A stretch of 64,000 nucleotides of DNA from the NCBI GenBank assembly GCA_032433765.1, contig JAVIAB010000047.1:17363511-17427510 (forward strand), given 5' to 3'. Made by a program: the position numbers and the translations under genes. Origin of the DNA: Megaustenia siamemsis. Lineage: Eukaryota > Mollusca > Gastropoda > Stylommatophora > Ariophantidae. Below, one piece after another: positions 35,426-48,018 of the stretch. The notes under the pieces were generated by a model. The model was not told the DNA's origin and did not search any database. It saw only the letters and a list, made by a program, of their open reading frames with translations. Numbering within the stretch: position 1 is the first letter of the stretch; every line of letters begins with the position of its first letter.

Positions 35426-36906
35426 GGAAAAGTAATGACAGTGAGGTAGAGCACTGACCTTCTCATCTCCATATGCTGGGGTCTATGACGGTTATATATT
35501 ATTTCACTCCTCTACAACACGTATCATAGGACATCACTCCTTTTTACTTTCTATATATTTTTTTTTCAATTTCTGCTCTACATCCCTGAAATAGGTGTTT
35601 GTTTTCACTTCATCTCAACAGATGGTCCACTTCAGACCTGCAGACACAGGTTCTTCAAGCCAATTTAATCTGAAACATTTTCTCCTCTCAGGTTAATGCA
35701 CTAAATCATGGTTGCAATATCATCACTTGATTTGGTCATAAGAGCTAATGTGATACAAGTTCTCACAATCTTGCTTGTACACAAATGAATGTAATATGTT
35801 TGCTCAGTGCCAAAGCCATATTTCATTAATTATTTTGTCTGATACAATCTCTGTTTGAAGGTTGGCTGTACTTGATTTCATACCTTCAATCTACCCTTCT
35901 TGCCTCATCTCCTGATTTTATTCTCCCATTTGTACTAACACTATTGTTTTCTTGCTCTTTTATACAGTCTAACACATAGCAATGGCTCATCTCTTAATTT
36001 TATTTTCCCTTATTTAGCACCATAGTATGTTTGTACCTGCTGGGTGCAAATAATTGCACCCATCCCTAGAGAGTTCAATCTCTTTAGAGGCCTAGTCCTT
36101 GCTTTGTCATAATGGTACATTCTAACACAAGTTGCTGTTGTATTGTGACAATCTATCATTGGTCATGCTGCACTAGTCACATCATCCTCTCAAGATTCTA
36201 GTACATTCTGACAGCTGTCAGAAATGCGCAGTCATTTTCTTAACTTTCATGGTATGTTCAGACAAGACAGCTATAAGTTCATATCTTTATGTTACACTCA
36301 TATTGTTTTTGTTTAATCATGTTAGTACTTTCTACTATGCTGTTATTGGCCCACATATCCTTGCTGAAGTCCCACCTATACTGCTTCCATCCTCTTGTTT
36401 GTCATCTTGACATTTACCTGTACACATATACACGTTTTGAACAGTATTATTTCTGTTTAAGGCCCAAAATATACATAATGATACATCTTTCAGTATTTTA
36501 AAAATAAATAAATATATATGGAATATGTTGTAATGTTGTCTTGAAATGTGCTTTAATGTTATATTACACTTACTCATGTATTTATTTATGCTTTGTGTGT
36601 TACTGACCACAGCAGATGGATATCAAGAAAATATTTTTTCTGACAAAATTTGGATTCTGATTCTAATCTTGAAATGTTAGTTGAACAGAGTATTCATGAC
36701 GACTACCAAAATGGTAAAGGTGATCAACAGGAAAAAGAAAGCAATTGTCCAGACATTTAAAAAAAAAAAAGAAATTGATTCTGCCATCTTAAAACTTGAT
36801 CTTGATCAAGGATGTCATAAACATAGTTTAGTGACGCTTGCTCAAACTTAGGTCATGTTTATGCTTCTTTAATAAATAAACATCTGCATTCCTCTTGTCC
36901 CCACAG
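35426..36906. other. Intronic sequence, nothing recognised
   Basis: AT-rich unique sequence up to the acceptor of the exon at 36907. Confidence 0.4.
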
Positions 36907-37035
36907 AAGCTCATTTCCAGTTGGGAGGGATGCCAATGTTTCTTCCCCCTGGTCCACCTGGCCATGCAGCAATCCGTACACCAGGTCAGCTGCCACATCT
37001 GGTCCCAGTCAGCGGTGCAAACTCCCTGTCCGATG
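36907..37035 (+). CDS. QKI: QKI exon: proline/glycine-rich C-terminal region, part 1
   Basis: 129 bp, entering and leaving in phase 1. The acceptor is ttgtccccacag and the donor is a non-optimal gatg|gtttgt. With the single base from either Qua2 exon the first codon is CAA (Q), and the peptide runs AHFQLGGMPMFLPPGPPG, then HAAIRTPGQLPHLVPVSG and ANSLSD. It is low-complexity and proline-rich, like the region after Qua2 in vertebrate QKI, and it contains an AAIRTP stretch resembling AALRTP there. Because its length divides by three and its phases are symmetrical, skipping it would keep the frame. The weak donor would suit a regulated exon, but that is inference. Confidence 0.82.
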
Positions 37036-37324
37036 GTTTGTCCTTGATGCATTTTAAAAATTATTCTTAAGTTGGTAATGTTAGGGAATTAATTTTCACA
37101 CAATCCGTAATATACTACCTCAATCCTGCTGGAGTTTGCTAACATATTGTCTATTGTCATGTATATTTCTGCTTTAGATTAATAAACTCACACTTTGCTT
37201 TGGCTGTTTCAATTGTCAACTGCTAAGATCTCACCGTCATCTTTTTCTGTAGGTTTCTAATACATGAAATAGCTTTCATTTTCTTATGATGTTAAAGGAA
37301 TGTGTGTTGAATCAAACATATAGA

Positions 37325-37685
37325 AAAATAATAGTGGTTGGATCAACCATATCCTATATCAAACACATAGAAAAATAAAGTGGTTGGATCAACCATATCC
37401 TATATCAAACACATAGAAAAATAAAATGGTTGGATCAACCATATCCTATATCAAACACATAGAAAAATAAAGTGGTTGGATCAACCATATCCTATATCAA
37501 ACACATAGAAAAATAAAATGGTTGGATCAACCATATCCTATATCAAACACATAGAAAAATAAAGTGGTTGGATCAACCATATCCTATATCAAACACTTAG
37601 AAAAATAAAGTGGTTGGATCAACCATATCCTATATCAAACACTTAGAAAAATAAAGTGGTTGGATCAACCATATCCGATATCAAA
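37325..37685. repeat. Minisatellite, 46-bp unit
   Basis: Unit tggttggatcaaccatatcc plus tatatcaaacacatagaaaaataaag in part, spaced 46 bp, about eight copies. Each unit holds the near-palindrome ggttggatcaacc, so the transcript could fold into a row of hairpins. Confidence 0.94.
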
Positions 37686-37944
37686 CCAGCTACCCTAATC
37701 CTGTCTGCAGTAGATGCCAATCTGTCTTCAGTGTTCTAGAAAGACCAAGAATTGGATAGACAATTTTGCAGAAGCTTTGCACCAATAGATAGACAGCTGT
37801 CAGTAGATCATTGTCAGTGACATCAACTAACGAATTCCAGTGTGGTACTTGGCCTCAGGGTTGAAAAATTGTAGCTCTTTAGCTCCCCACAACACTTCAT
37901 AGCATGAATGGTGAGGATAATTGAATGCCTCTTGGTCGATATGA

Positions 37945-38185
37945 GCTGTAAGCTTTAAGAGCTTGTAAGATGATATTTGAGCTTCCGTGTTAGCTTTAAG
38001 ACCTTGTAGGGGGTGATATTTGAGTTTCCTTGTTAGCTTTAAGACCTTGTAGGGGGTGATATTTAAGTTTCCTTGTTAGCTTTAAGACCTTGTAGGGGTG
38101 ATATTTGAGTTTCCTTGTTAGCTTTAAGACCTTGTAAGGTGATATTTGAGTTCCCTTGTTAGCTTTTAGACCTTGTAAGTTGATA
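37945..38185. repeat. Minisatellite, 42-43-bp unit
   Basis: Unit tagctttaagaccttgtagg followed by gggtgatatttgagtttcct, at 37991, 38034, 38077 and 38119, plus edge copies. Confidence 0.9.
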
Positions 38186-38261
38186 TTTGAGCTTCTGGTT
38201 GAAGATGGAGAATTGTCTTTCTTCAGTTGTTGAGCTTCCAAAAATATCAACTATAATCAAG

Positions 38262-38600
38262 AGAAGAAGGTTGTCATATGTTGGCCGTGTGATGAGAAGA
38301 GACAATGAGTGAATTTCAAAGCAGGCCCTCAAATTGGGAACCAGAGAATAAAAAAAAAAAAATGGGGCCGACTTGGAGAAACGCTAAAAACAAAAACCAC
38401 AGAGGTGAGATGCAACAACAACAAGCATCAATTCCCTCTCATCAGGATTGAAGAATTAGCCCAGAACAGAGACATATAATGAGATACAATGCGGATCATA
38501 TACAAGGTCTGATGCTTCATAACAAAGATCGCCAAACTAGAAGAGTCTAGAACTTCTGCTCTATGTGCTGGCCTACTCTTGAAAGGACAATAGATAAACA
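38262..38600 (+). mobile_element. LINE-D 3' end, longer copy
   Basis: It shares gatgagaagagacaa, gcaggccctca, aacaacaa, ggtctgatgcttcataacaa and gaaaggacaatagataaaca with 48985-49285. Pieces read GRVMRRDNE and ELAQNRDI, typical of a reverse-transcriptase C terminus. Confidence 0.75.
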
Positions 38601-38629
38601 GATAGAATGTGATATTAGTAGGATGCAAT

Positions 38630-39170
38630 GTCTTTCTTGAATTCCAGAGTTCTACTGAAAAGCTGGATCTTGACCACCCTAGAAGTACTGTTGTACGAGG
38701 TCTACTATTCATATGCCCAGGAAATAGGAACAACATATGTTGGCTGTCAGAAAAGACAACTAGTCCTACAGTGGATACCAGCAACACTGGCATCCCCTAG
38801 AAATGATGAAGTAGATACCTTGCTGATGCAGGAGCTTTCAAATTCCAACAAACCCCAGAGCCCTCAAAGAGAATCCCCATCCAAGCTATGAATACAGAAT
38901 GGAGAGAGTTATATGAAAAATATAAGCCAGAACAAGAAAGCTTAAACAAACTCAACAGGAATGAGCAGACCAAGATATTCAGACTCAGTACAGGTCACTA
39001 TGGCTTCAAATAGCACCTACACAAGATAGGAAACAGTGATTTTGCACAGTGCGACTGCAGAGTATCCAGACAAACTTCAGAGCATATCCTCAGGGCTGCA
39101 GCATTCTCAACATTTTTAGAACACAATTATGGCCCCCAGAAACAACCTTGCATGACAAGTTATGGGGGAT
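38630..39170 (+). pseudogene. Non-LTR retrotransposon remnant with RNase H segment
   Basis: Frames read LQWIPATLASPRNDEVDTLL, matching the W-I-P-x-H-x-G-x-x-G-N-E-x-A-D end of retrotransposon RNase H domains. Further on come FRLSTGHYGFK, HLHKIGN and CDCRVSRQTSEHIL, the zinc-binding C-terminal segment. Stops break it. The RNase H places it in a different clade from LINE-A to LINE-C. Confidence 0.78.
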
Positions 39171-39227
39171 CAGGTGAAGACCTCAAATGCACCATCTTGT
39201 TCTTGGCCTATACTGGTCTAAACTTAT

Positions 39228-39306
39228 AGTAGGAGCTGATCTCCGATAGTAGGAGCTGATCTCTGATAGTAGGAGCTGATCTCAGATAGTAGGAGCTGAT
39301 CTCCGA
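39228..39306. repeat. 20-bp tandem repeat, four copies
   Basis: Unit atagtaggagctgatctccg. Confidence 0.9.
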
Positions 39307-39614
39307 AGAAGTAGAACTGCCACTACTTCTGAGACTATGGCATACTCACCTCATTAGCCAGTCTGTATGAACACAGACAGTTACCAAATACATCAACTGG
39401 GTGGTGAAATCAGCTCATGATAGTTATGTGCAGCAAGTATAAACATTCTGTAAAAAATATGCAAGAAATTTGTGTGTGTATATATATATATATATATTAA
39501 TCAGGTCTGCGTTTCATTAACAAAATAGTTTTTACGATAGCGGCTTGTTAAACCTCTGATCAACTGTTCTATTCCAAGCTGGAGAAAAATGATTCCACCA
39601 TCTTGGGTACAACT

Positions 39615-39725
39615 GGAAACGACGTTGAAAACTGCTAGAATAAAAATTTAGATAAGAGAAGTAGTATCTCGGTCTACGCCCTATGGGCCGGCTACGGCTC
39701 GAAAGGTCAATAGATAGATATATGT
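39615..39725 (+). mobile_element. LINE-D 3' end, short copy
   Basis: ttgaaaactgctagaataaa through ggctacggctcgaaaggtca and the atagatagata tail, the same as 26745-26850. Confidence 0.75.
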
Positions 39726-39944
39726 ACAATAAATATGTGTTGTATTGGCATGCTGATTGGTACATGTAGGAAGGAGAGTGGAAACTGTGCAAGATTTATG
39801 TAGCAACAGAAAAGAAAACAGGAAATGAAATTTAAAATGGCAAGAGACAAAGAGGAGGATCATCTTCTTACTCTTCACCTGTTAAATGGGTGTTGATGCG
39901 TTGTGTTGCGGTGTCTGACACCTCCATCTTTGGCATGGGTAAAT

Positions 39945-40236
39945 TTTGTTTAACAATTTTTGACTGGGTACCAGCCATTTTAGGCCTACTCTTTTTGAAT
40001 TTTAACTGCCAGGGGTTCTTTAACATGCATTAGTGCACACAGGGTCTCCTGTATTTTTGCCGTTTTCCAAGAGGGTTAGACATTGAATCTAACTACCCAG
40101 AGAGCAGGAGAGGGTAAAGATACGAGGAAACCACAGATTATATTTTTGAAAAATTTTCCTCAGTATGGGGTGGGGGTTGAACCTAAAACCTTCTTGTCAA
40201 GAGGCGGATGTATTAACTCTACACCACCCAGTTTCC
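39945..40236 (-). mobile_element. tRNA-derived SINE, family 2, copy b
   Basis: In reverse it shares the family-2 body: aactgccaggggttctttaa, catgcattagtgcacacagg, gagggttagacattgaatct and the tRNA-like head (gtggtgtagagttaatacat on minus). It lacks the 3' part present in copy a. Confidence 0.82.
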
Positions 40237-40899
40237 CTGAGAATCTTCATAAAGTGTAATTATTTGGAAATGTCAACATGTGGAGAGCATGGTAAACCCT
40301 ATTTCTGAACATTGACAGCCCTTTGTTGTGTGAGACAAGTCTAGAAACAGCAACTATTGATATATGTCTTGCAAATGTAGAGACATTCAATCGTGATGGT
40401 TGTTACAGGTGCACCAACGTTTGATTAGCAGTCTAGACATAAAAATGAGTCATTATAATGACAAGAATAGTAACATATATTCCTGATGTTTGTAACACCA
40501 CTTATATAAGCATCAAATCTGGAGAGATTTGTTTTAGTCAATAAGTTTTATTATTTTTGTAAATGCTATTTTTGGCTAGTTTTGGTAGTTTCAATATCTG
40601 GAAGCCTGTGAGCTAGAAGGTACTGGTTTCTTCACGCACAATAAACAAATATTTAGAGACCAAATCAATTCATTGAACCTAGTGGATATAGGAGCTTGAA
40701 ATAATAGAACACCTAAAGGCCAACCTGGTGTACAATGGTTGATGTAATAACCAAATAAGCCAACCCTTTTTTTATTTAATACCAATAATTATATCATCAT
40801 GCATAATTATTTCCCATTACCTAAAGCTATCTATTTACTTCTTCATCTTCCCTGCTACCAATTCTGTTATTCATTTACCACACCTTCCCTGTCTAGTTA

Positions 40900-41540
40900 T
40901 CACCATACCCTTCATACCTTGTCCATTTATCACAAAGACACCAACCCTTCTAACTATACTTTCCTTGTCATTAATCTTATGTCTAGTTACCTCAATACCC
41001 TTCATGCCGTGTCCATTTATCAGAAAACTCTAAGACACCGCTACTTCTAATTATACCTTCCTTGTCATTAATCTTATGTCTAGTTACCTCAATACCCTTC
41101 ATGCCTTGTCCATTTATCAGAAAACTCTAAGACACCAACCCTTCTAACTATACCTTCCTTGTCATTAATCTTATGTCTAGTTACCTCAATACCCTTCATG
41201 CCTTGTCCATTTATCAGAACACTGAGACACCAACCTTTCTAACTATACCTTCCTTGCCATTAATCTTATGTCTAGTTACCTCAATACCCTTCATGCCTTG
41301 TCCATTTATCAGAAAACTGAGACCCAACCCTTCTAACTACCTTCCTTGTCATTAATCTTATGTCTAGTTACCTCAATACCCTTCATGCCTTGTCCATTTA
41401 TCAGAAAACTGAGACACCAACCCTTCTAACTACCTTCCTTGTCATTAATCTTATGTCTAGTTACCTCAATACCCTTCATGCCTTGTCCATTTATCAGAAA
41501 ACTCTAAGACACCACCACTTCTAATTATACCTTCCCTGAC
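40900..41540. repeat. Minisatellite, 90-97-bp unit
   Basis: The word tagttacctcaatacccttc recurs at steps of 97, 97, 95 and about 90 bp, some seven copies. The unit also holds cttctaactataccttcctt and cattaatcttatg. Confidence 0.93.
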
Positions 41541-41829
41541 ATACTTTTATATGCCTGTTTACTGCCTTGTTGCTGCAATATTTTCATTTCCACCAGTTTT
41601 GTGTTGTCCAGTTACCACTAAATCATCCCTAACACTAACTTGCTCTCTAGTTACTGCTATACCTTTACCACCACCAATTGTAGTTACTCTCAATTATCAC
41701 TATACCCTCACTATATGTTAATTACCACTGTTCCCAGCTACCAAACTAATTGCTCTCCCAGCCTCCTTCCCTGAAGAAAGTAATAAACTTGTCAAATAGT
41801 ACCACTGTTTTTTAGGTCAGCAAGTCATA

Positions 41830-42400
41830 AGAAACAGTATGACCCTTAGGAGGGACCCAACCCATGTTTGTTAGACCTGAAACACAGTGTGACCTTTGGG
41901 AGTGATTCAGCCAACCGGTATTTGTTTGACCCCAAAACAGTCTGACCCATGAAAGTGATTCAAGCAACCCATATTTGTTTGACCCAAAAACAGTCTGACC
42001 CATGGGAGTGATCCAACCAACCCATGTTTTTTTGTCCCAAAAATAGTCTGACCCATGAGAGTGATCCAAGCAACCCATGTTTATTTGTCCTAAAAAAAAG
42101 TCTGACCCATGGGAGTGATCCAAGCAACCCATGTTTATTTGTCCCAAATAATAGTCTGACCCATGGGAGTGATCCAACCTACCCATGTTTGTTTGTCCCA
42201 AAAAACAGTCTTTTGGGAGGGATCAAACCAACCAATGTTTGTTAGAGAGGAAGCAGTCTAACTCTTGAGAGAGATCTAACCAACCCATGTTTGTTTGACA
42301 CAAAAAAAACAGTCTGACACTTAGGAGGGATCCATTCCATGTTTGTTAGACCTGAAACAGCTCTTGGTAGTGATCCAACATGTTTGTTTGACTCTTGAGC
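41830..42400. repeat. Minisatellite, 53-bp unit
   Basis: Unit tctgacccatgggagtgatc followed by caaccaacccatgtttgttt and gtcccaaaaacag, spaced 53 bp, about ten copies, more diverged at the edges. Confidence 0.93.
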
Positions 42401-43639
42401 TTCTTGACACTGTATATGAAGTTGGCACAGGGACCACAATAATTATCAAATGTTTTATTTTCTTTCATTTGTGAGCTTTTTGAGGCTCATGGCAACACTA
42501 GTTTGGAGATATTAGGATCAAATTCCTAGCTAGTGAGCTGTTATGTTATTTATCCAAAGTTAATAAAGCTGAAAATAATAACTCTTAGTTTAACTAGTGA
42601 GTTATCAGTTTTAATGAAACAGAAACCTCAGTGAGTTAATTGTGAAGTTTGTTAGTTTATCTAGTGAGAAGTTATTGTTATTTAGCTCCCTCTATTCCCA
42701 TAGTAGTTGTAACTCAGAGTGGCGGATGTTGATAGCTTTAATTTTTGCTTTAGTTTGGGCTAAGGTTTTGATTTCCTTGATAGATCTAATCACTTTTTAT
42801 TCAAATGTTTTACATTCAATACTGCATGCTTTTAATTATCACTTCCTATAGGATATGGCGGGTTTCAAACTGGAATTTTGCATGTTTTTTTCATAATTTA
42901 TATTGCTAGATGTATGCATGTGTTTTACATTTACTTATATAGAGATATATAGAATTTTAGGTTCATACTTATAAATGTTATATTTTGATGTAATATCGTA
43001 TGTGCATGTTTTTTTTATAGTTGTATTTTATCACTGCAAAGCCGTTACTACAAAATTTTCTCTACACTTTTTTTTTCTATTCTCTCTTTTGCCAGCTTTA
43101 CTGTAGCTTCACATATTTGAGCCTGCCCCCATTCCCGGCATGTTTTGACTCAGATATACTGCATATTTTATCAGTCATAGTTTGATGTAAATAATTGCTA
43201 TATTTATGACAGAAGAGTGACTCTTTTCTTAGAAGTTTCTGATTATATCTCATGTCACATTGGTACCATTGTCACATTGTAGCAAATGTCATGTCTCAGG
43301 CTACATTATTTCTTATGCCACATTGTTATCCTGTGACATTCCAGGCTACAATATTTCTTACATCACATTGTTGTTTGTTGCCCTAGTCACATCATAGCAA
43401 TTGTCACATTTTTTTTCTTTTGTTGTCTTATTTGTCAGTTACATTGTTTCCTTTGTCACATCATAATAAATTGTCACATGGTTTTCTTCTTTTCTATTTG
43501 TCATATTACATATTGCCCTGTTCACATTGTATCTAGTATCATTTTGTTTAGCTCTACATACTTATATTTTTTGCATTGTTACCAATGCTGCATTATGTCT
43601 CATCAAAAGTAAAAGCGTAAGGACATAATGAATGATAAT
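42401..43639. other. Intronic sequence with a loose CACATTGT periodicity
   Basis: No gene. 43230-43550 repeats tcacattgt-type words at irregular spacing, a decayed tandem repeat. Confidence 0.4.
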
Positions 43640-43825
43640 GTCGTCGTCGCCGCCCAAAGCCATAAGGAGTATGGAGTGAATGGTGTCATTTTTCAGTTAC
43701 CAATGATTCATTCCATGGGTGATGTTGCTGGCACAACAGTCCAGACTTTCCCAGAACAGTCCAGTAGCAACCTAAGGCTGGGTAAAATTAGGAGTCTTTG
43801 GGATTCGAACTCAGCCTCATTATTT
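43640..43825 (-). mobile_element. Probable tRNA-derived SINE fragment
   Basis: On minus, aggctgagttcgaatcccaa is B-box-like, followed by aatttaccc-type and ttaggttgctactggactgt sequence. No second copy was seen, so it is uncertain. Confidence 0.4.
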
Positions 43826-43949
43826 CTCATATCGCACATATTTTTTTTTTTATATTGCTGTCATCACATTATAGCCATTGCAATATTGGTATTTGTTGTT
43901 GTTGTTAAATTGCATTGTTAAACTCTCTCATTCCACATGATAAAGTACA

Positions 43950-44275
43950 GTGTCTGGAAGCATAGATTATAATGTCTCTCCACAACCTTCTATCGCAACA
44001 ATTCCTTGTCAGCTCTTGTTGACTCCCTACCAAGCCATTCTCTTATATCATTTCACTCTATTTCTCTCACCCTCTTCTCTCCCTATTTTTCTCACATCTC
44101 AATATGTCCCAGCTGTTCCCTTGTAATATGGTAACAAATGTTTGTTTCTTCTTGATGTTTGCAATTAGCTTTATTTTTGCTTTTACCTTTTTTTAGAATG
44201 TCCTTATTACTCATTCTAACTATCCTTAATGTTGTTAATCTTCACCTGTAAATTTCTGCGGCCTTCATTATTTTG
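43950..44275 (-). mobile_element. LINE-B 3' fragment, older copy
   Basis: It parallels 5575-5900: aatgtctctccacaac, ttgactccctaccaagccat, cccagctgttcccttgtaat and ttcttgatgtttgcaattag. It is more diverged than the other two copies. Confidence 0.7.
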
Positions 44276-44309
44276 TTTGCTGTTTAATTACCACATTGTT
44301 GCCCTACTC

Positions 44310-44440
44310 ATAATGTGCCATGGATCTCTCAGGCTGTTCTGCAGAGTTTGTGCACACGGTCCAGGATTCTCCAAAGGTTTTCTTGAGATACTCCAGGGAG
44401 ATATTGGAACACCTATGGGTTTGTCCAATGTGCAGTGATG
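44310..44440 (+). mobile_element. SINE-2 3' end
   Basis: gatactccagggagatattg gives way to aacacctatgggtttgtcc, parallel to caagagatatcggagcacct at 18260. Confidence 0.6.
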
Positions 44441-44674
44441 GTGATCCTAACAACTCATAATTTTAGCAGTAATATTTTCTTCATAATATTTTTTCAGCAC
44501 CCATCACAGTTTTTCCAATTCTACCTCTTCGTTACATTTTAATTATGCCCTTATCATGTTGCTTTTACTTTCATGACTGAATGATAAGATGTGTAGATAG
44601 CAGTGGAAAATCTTTCACAATTTTGTTAATGTTAACTAAGATTTAGTGATAAAGACCTGTTGTTTTATTTACAG

Positions 44675-44986
44675 ATCAGGCTCGATTTCTTGCTCAACCC
44701 CTTGCTATTCAGATGCGTGCTCCATCTGGCGGTGGACCTATCATCCTAACATCTCGCTTCCCACCACCACAAGTTGTTGCCACCGGCCAGGCCGGCATGA
44801 ATGGAGCACCCCCACCTTTGGTGTCGCCACCTGGGGATCCGACTGGCCTCATGTTTAGCCCTTACAGTGCCATGACAGCCATGAGTGCCATCAGTACTGT
44901 GCCTTCACACATGGATCCATACGGGCTGGCAGCAGGAACACCATCAATCTTTGAGTACCAGACTCACATGGATCAGGCGCACGCTG
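44675..44986 (+). CDS. QKI: QKI exon: C-terminal region, part 2
   Basis: 312 bp, phase 1 to phase 1. The acceptor is ttgttttatttacag and the donor gtatgt. The 104 residues start DQARFLAQPLAIQMRAPSGG and end HMDQAHAG. Segments VSPPGDPTGLMFSPY and LAAGTPSIFEYQ match the order of vertebrate QKI (VPPGPEAGLIYTPY, LAPATSILEYP). Methionine, proline and alanine are abundant and no folded domain is recognised. The reading frame stays open through the donor for MFVRHDM and a stop at 45010-45012, so intron retention would give a short alternative tail. Like the exon before it, it can be skipped without a frameshift. Confidence 0.92.
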
Positions 44987-45164
44987 GTATGTTTGTTAGA
45001 CATGACATGTAGGATACGTGGTAAAGTTGTGGACACATGGCTACAGTAGCCCATGGTAGCTGAGTTGACAAATGGCCATTTCAGTAGCACTTTTAGTTCG
45101 AGCTTGTTTGCCTGTGTATGGTACCATTATGAGAAGCTGTTTTTTAAATACATTTCTTTCACGT

Positions 45165-45300
45165 TCAAGAGGTGATTTGAGAGTCTTATAATGTTCATGT
45201 GGTGATATGAACATTTTACCATGTTCACCTGGTGATCTGAACATCTTACTATGTTTATGTGGTGGTGTGATCATCTTATCATATTAATTTGGTGATAAGC
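45165..45300. repeat. About 30-bp tandem repeat, diverged
   Basis: Copies of gttcatgtggtgatatgaac plus attttaccat. A looser periodicity of ttcatgtgtgaatgag-like words continues to about 45620. Confidence 0.7.
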
Positions 45301-46384
45301 ATGTCCTATATTACGTTACTGCGACAATTATGTCATGTTTCGGTGTGGCTGAGTGCAGTTTTTTCATGTTTTTGTGCAGATGAAACACCATTTCATATTC
45401 ATTTGTAGATGAGGAAATCTTTTCATATTCACGTGTGAATTAGAAAGTTATTTCATTTGTGGAAGGAAAACTTTTATGATCATGTATGGATAAATACATC
45501 TTGTTCATGTTCATGTTTGAGTGAAAAAGAAAATCTTTTTATGTCCTGTTTATGTGTGGATGAACATATTTTGTTCATGTGTAGATGAGATCCTCTTTTC
45601 ATATGTGGATAAGACTTTTTCGTCCTTATTTGTGAATGAGAAAGCTTATTCAGTAGCATACTATTCAAGTTCATGTATAGAACATTCCAGTACATTCTTC
45701 CTGCATTTAATTTTAATCAAAAAAGTTTGCAAGCATTTTGTTTATTTATATTTTCTCATTTTAAATGATGCATTTATGCTTCTGTCACCATGTTTGGTTT
45801 GTTGGTGGTCTATTTTCATTTTGGAGCTTCAGATCAAATCTGGTATTTGTTTACCCATTTAGTTATGCAACTTTCTTCAAATACATTCGGTTTCATGACT
45901 GAACTAGCTCATTCTGGTTTAACATTTTTATAATGTTTTAATATTTCTGGTTTTTATTTTGTGCTTGATTATTTTTTACAAGTCCGACATTCCTGATTAG
46001 TTATATTTGGTTTGATTTCGACTTTGATTTGTGTGTTATCCCTTGCTAGTTAGCATGTAGAAAGATAGTTTATCTTTAATGTCCAGCCTCAATTCTTGTT
46101 GATTTATTGAACATGCTCATGTCAGCGACAATGAGTGTAGCCATGCCACTACATGATCACTTCATGGAGGACAGTATCACTACAGGATCTGTGAATATAG
46201 CCCCCACAGTACACAATAACCTCTTGAGTACAGCCACCACTACATGAATCAATGAGTGTAGCCATTTTAAAAGGTTTGTGAATGTAGCACCAGTAACACT
46301 ATGAGTGAGCTTAGCCATCACTATACAGGATCATTGAATTTAACCATCACTATACAGGATCATTAAGTTTAACCATCACTATAC

Positions 46385-46665
46385 AGGATCCTCCTGTGTG
46401 TTACTGGGGCCTCATTATAAGGGAAGTAAAGAATAGTGATACTGTGACCTTCCAGGGTATGTTCGTAAGAGGCGACTAAGGAGGTTGATCGATGGCGTGA
46501 CAAGCTGTCATTGTAAAAAGTATTGTTATGGAAACAGCCATAAGTTTTGGAAGCAGTGATCTCTGCAATATGTGCCATTTTGGCACACAAGGTTTCTGTT
46601 TTTTTGAGATTGTGGTTCTGCCCTATGTGCCGTGTTCGGCTCGAAAGGACGATAGATGGATACAG
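46385..46665 (+). mobile_element. SINE family 5, best copy
   Basis: It shares tgtgttactggggcctcatt, gttcgtaagaggcgactaag, aaaaagtattgttatggaaa and the end cgtgttcggctcgaaaggac with a gatagatggata tail. It is inserted in the 29-bp array. Confidence 0.87.
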
Positions 46666-46751
46666 GATCGGTGAGTTTAACCATCATTATACTGGATCGG
46701 TGAGTTGCAGCCATCACTATACTGGATCGGTGAGTTTAACCATCACTAAGA

Positions 46752-47084
46752 TAAGGTAAAGGTAAAGTACGAAACTTGAACCGGCGTCTGATAGCATGTG
46801 AGTTTACACCCATATGGCGTTCGGCCGCCTATCCAGAATTGTTCAGAGATTTCTGTATAGTGTCGCCTCAAGCATCTAAACTCAGATGCGAGGCAACATT
46901 CCTCACCTTCCCAGGGTAATACCCTGGTACCCATTTCTGCCAACGGCTGGGTCGACTGTGGGGGTATTTTTTTTTCCCAACCACGAGTACAACTCACACT
47001 GCTCCCAGCGGGAATCGAACACGGGTTGTCCAAAATTCGGTAGTCCAGTCGGGTAGTTTTCCCAACTAGGCTACCAAGGCCCCC
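46752..47084 (-). mobile_element. tRNA-derived SINE, family 3, copy b
   Basis: On minus, the head is gggggccttggtagcctagt with B box cgtgttcgattcccg. The body matches 18838-19155. It is inserted in the 29-bp array. Confidence 0.9.
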
Positions 47085-48018
47085 GTTTAACTATCACTAT
47101 ACTGGATCGGTGAGTTGCAGCCATCACTATACAGGATCGTTGAGTTTAACCATCACTGTACAGGATCGTTGAGTTTAACCATCACTATACAGGATCGTTG
47201 AGTTTAACCATCACTGTACAGGATCGTTGAGTTTAACCATCACTATACAGGATCGTTGAGTTTAACCATCACTGTACAGGATCGTTGAGTTTAACCATCA
47301 CTATACAGGATCGTTGAGTTTAACCATCACTGTACAGGATCGTTAAGTTTAACCATCACTATACAGGATCGTTGAGTTTAACCATCACTATACAGGATCG
47401 TTGAGTTTAACCATCACTATACAGGATCGTTGAGTTTAACCATCACTATACAGGATCGTTGAGTTTAACCATCACTGTACAGGATCGTTGAGTTTAACCA
47501 TCACTGTACAGGATCGTTGAGTTTAACCATCACTATACAGGATTGTTGAGTTTAACCATCACTATACAGGATCGGTGAGTTTAACCATCACTAAACTGGA
47601 TCGTTGAGTTTAACCATCACTATACAGGATCGGTGAGTTGCAGCCATCACTATACAGGATCATTGAGTTTAACCATCACTGTACAGGATCGTTGAGTTTA
47701 ACCATCACTATACTGGATCGGTGAGTTGCAGCCATCACTATACAGGATCGTTGAGTTTAACCATCACTGTACTGGATCGGTGAGTTGCAGCCATCATTAT
47801 ACTGGATCGGTGAGTTGCAGCCATCATTATACTGGATCGGTGAGTTGCAGCCATCATTATACTGGATCGGTGAGTTGCAGCCATCATTATACTGGATCGG
47901 TGAGTTGCAGCCATCGATATACAGGATCTGTGAGTTTAGCCATCACTATATAGGATCTGTGAGTTTAGCCATCACTATACAGGATCGGTGAGTTGCAGCC
48001 ATTATTATTACAGGAATA

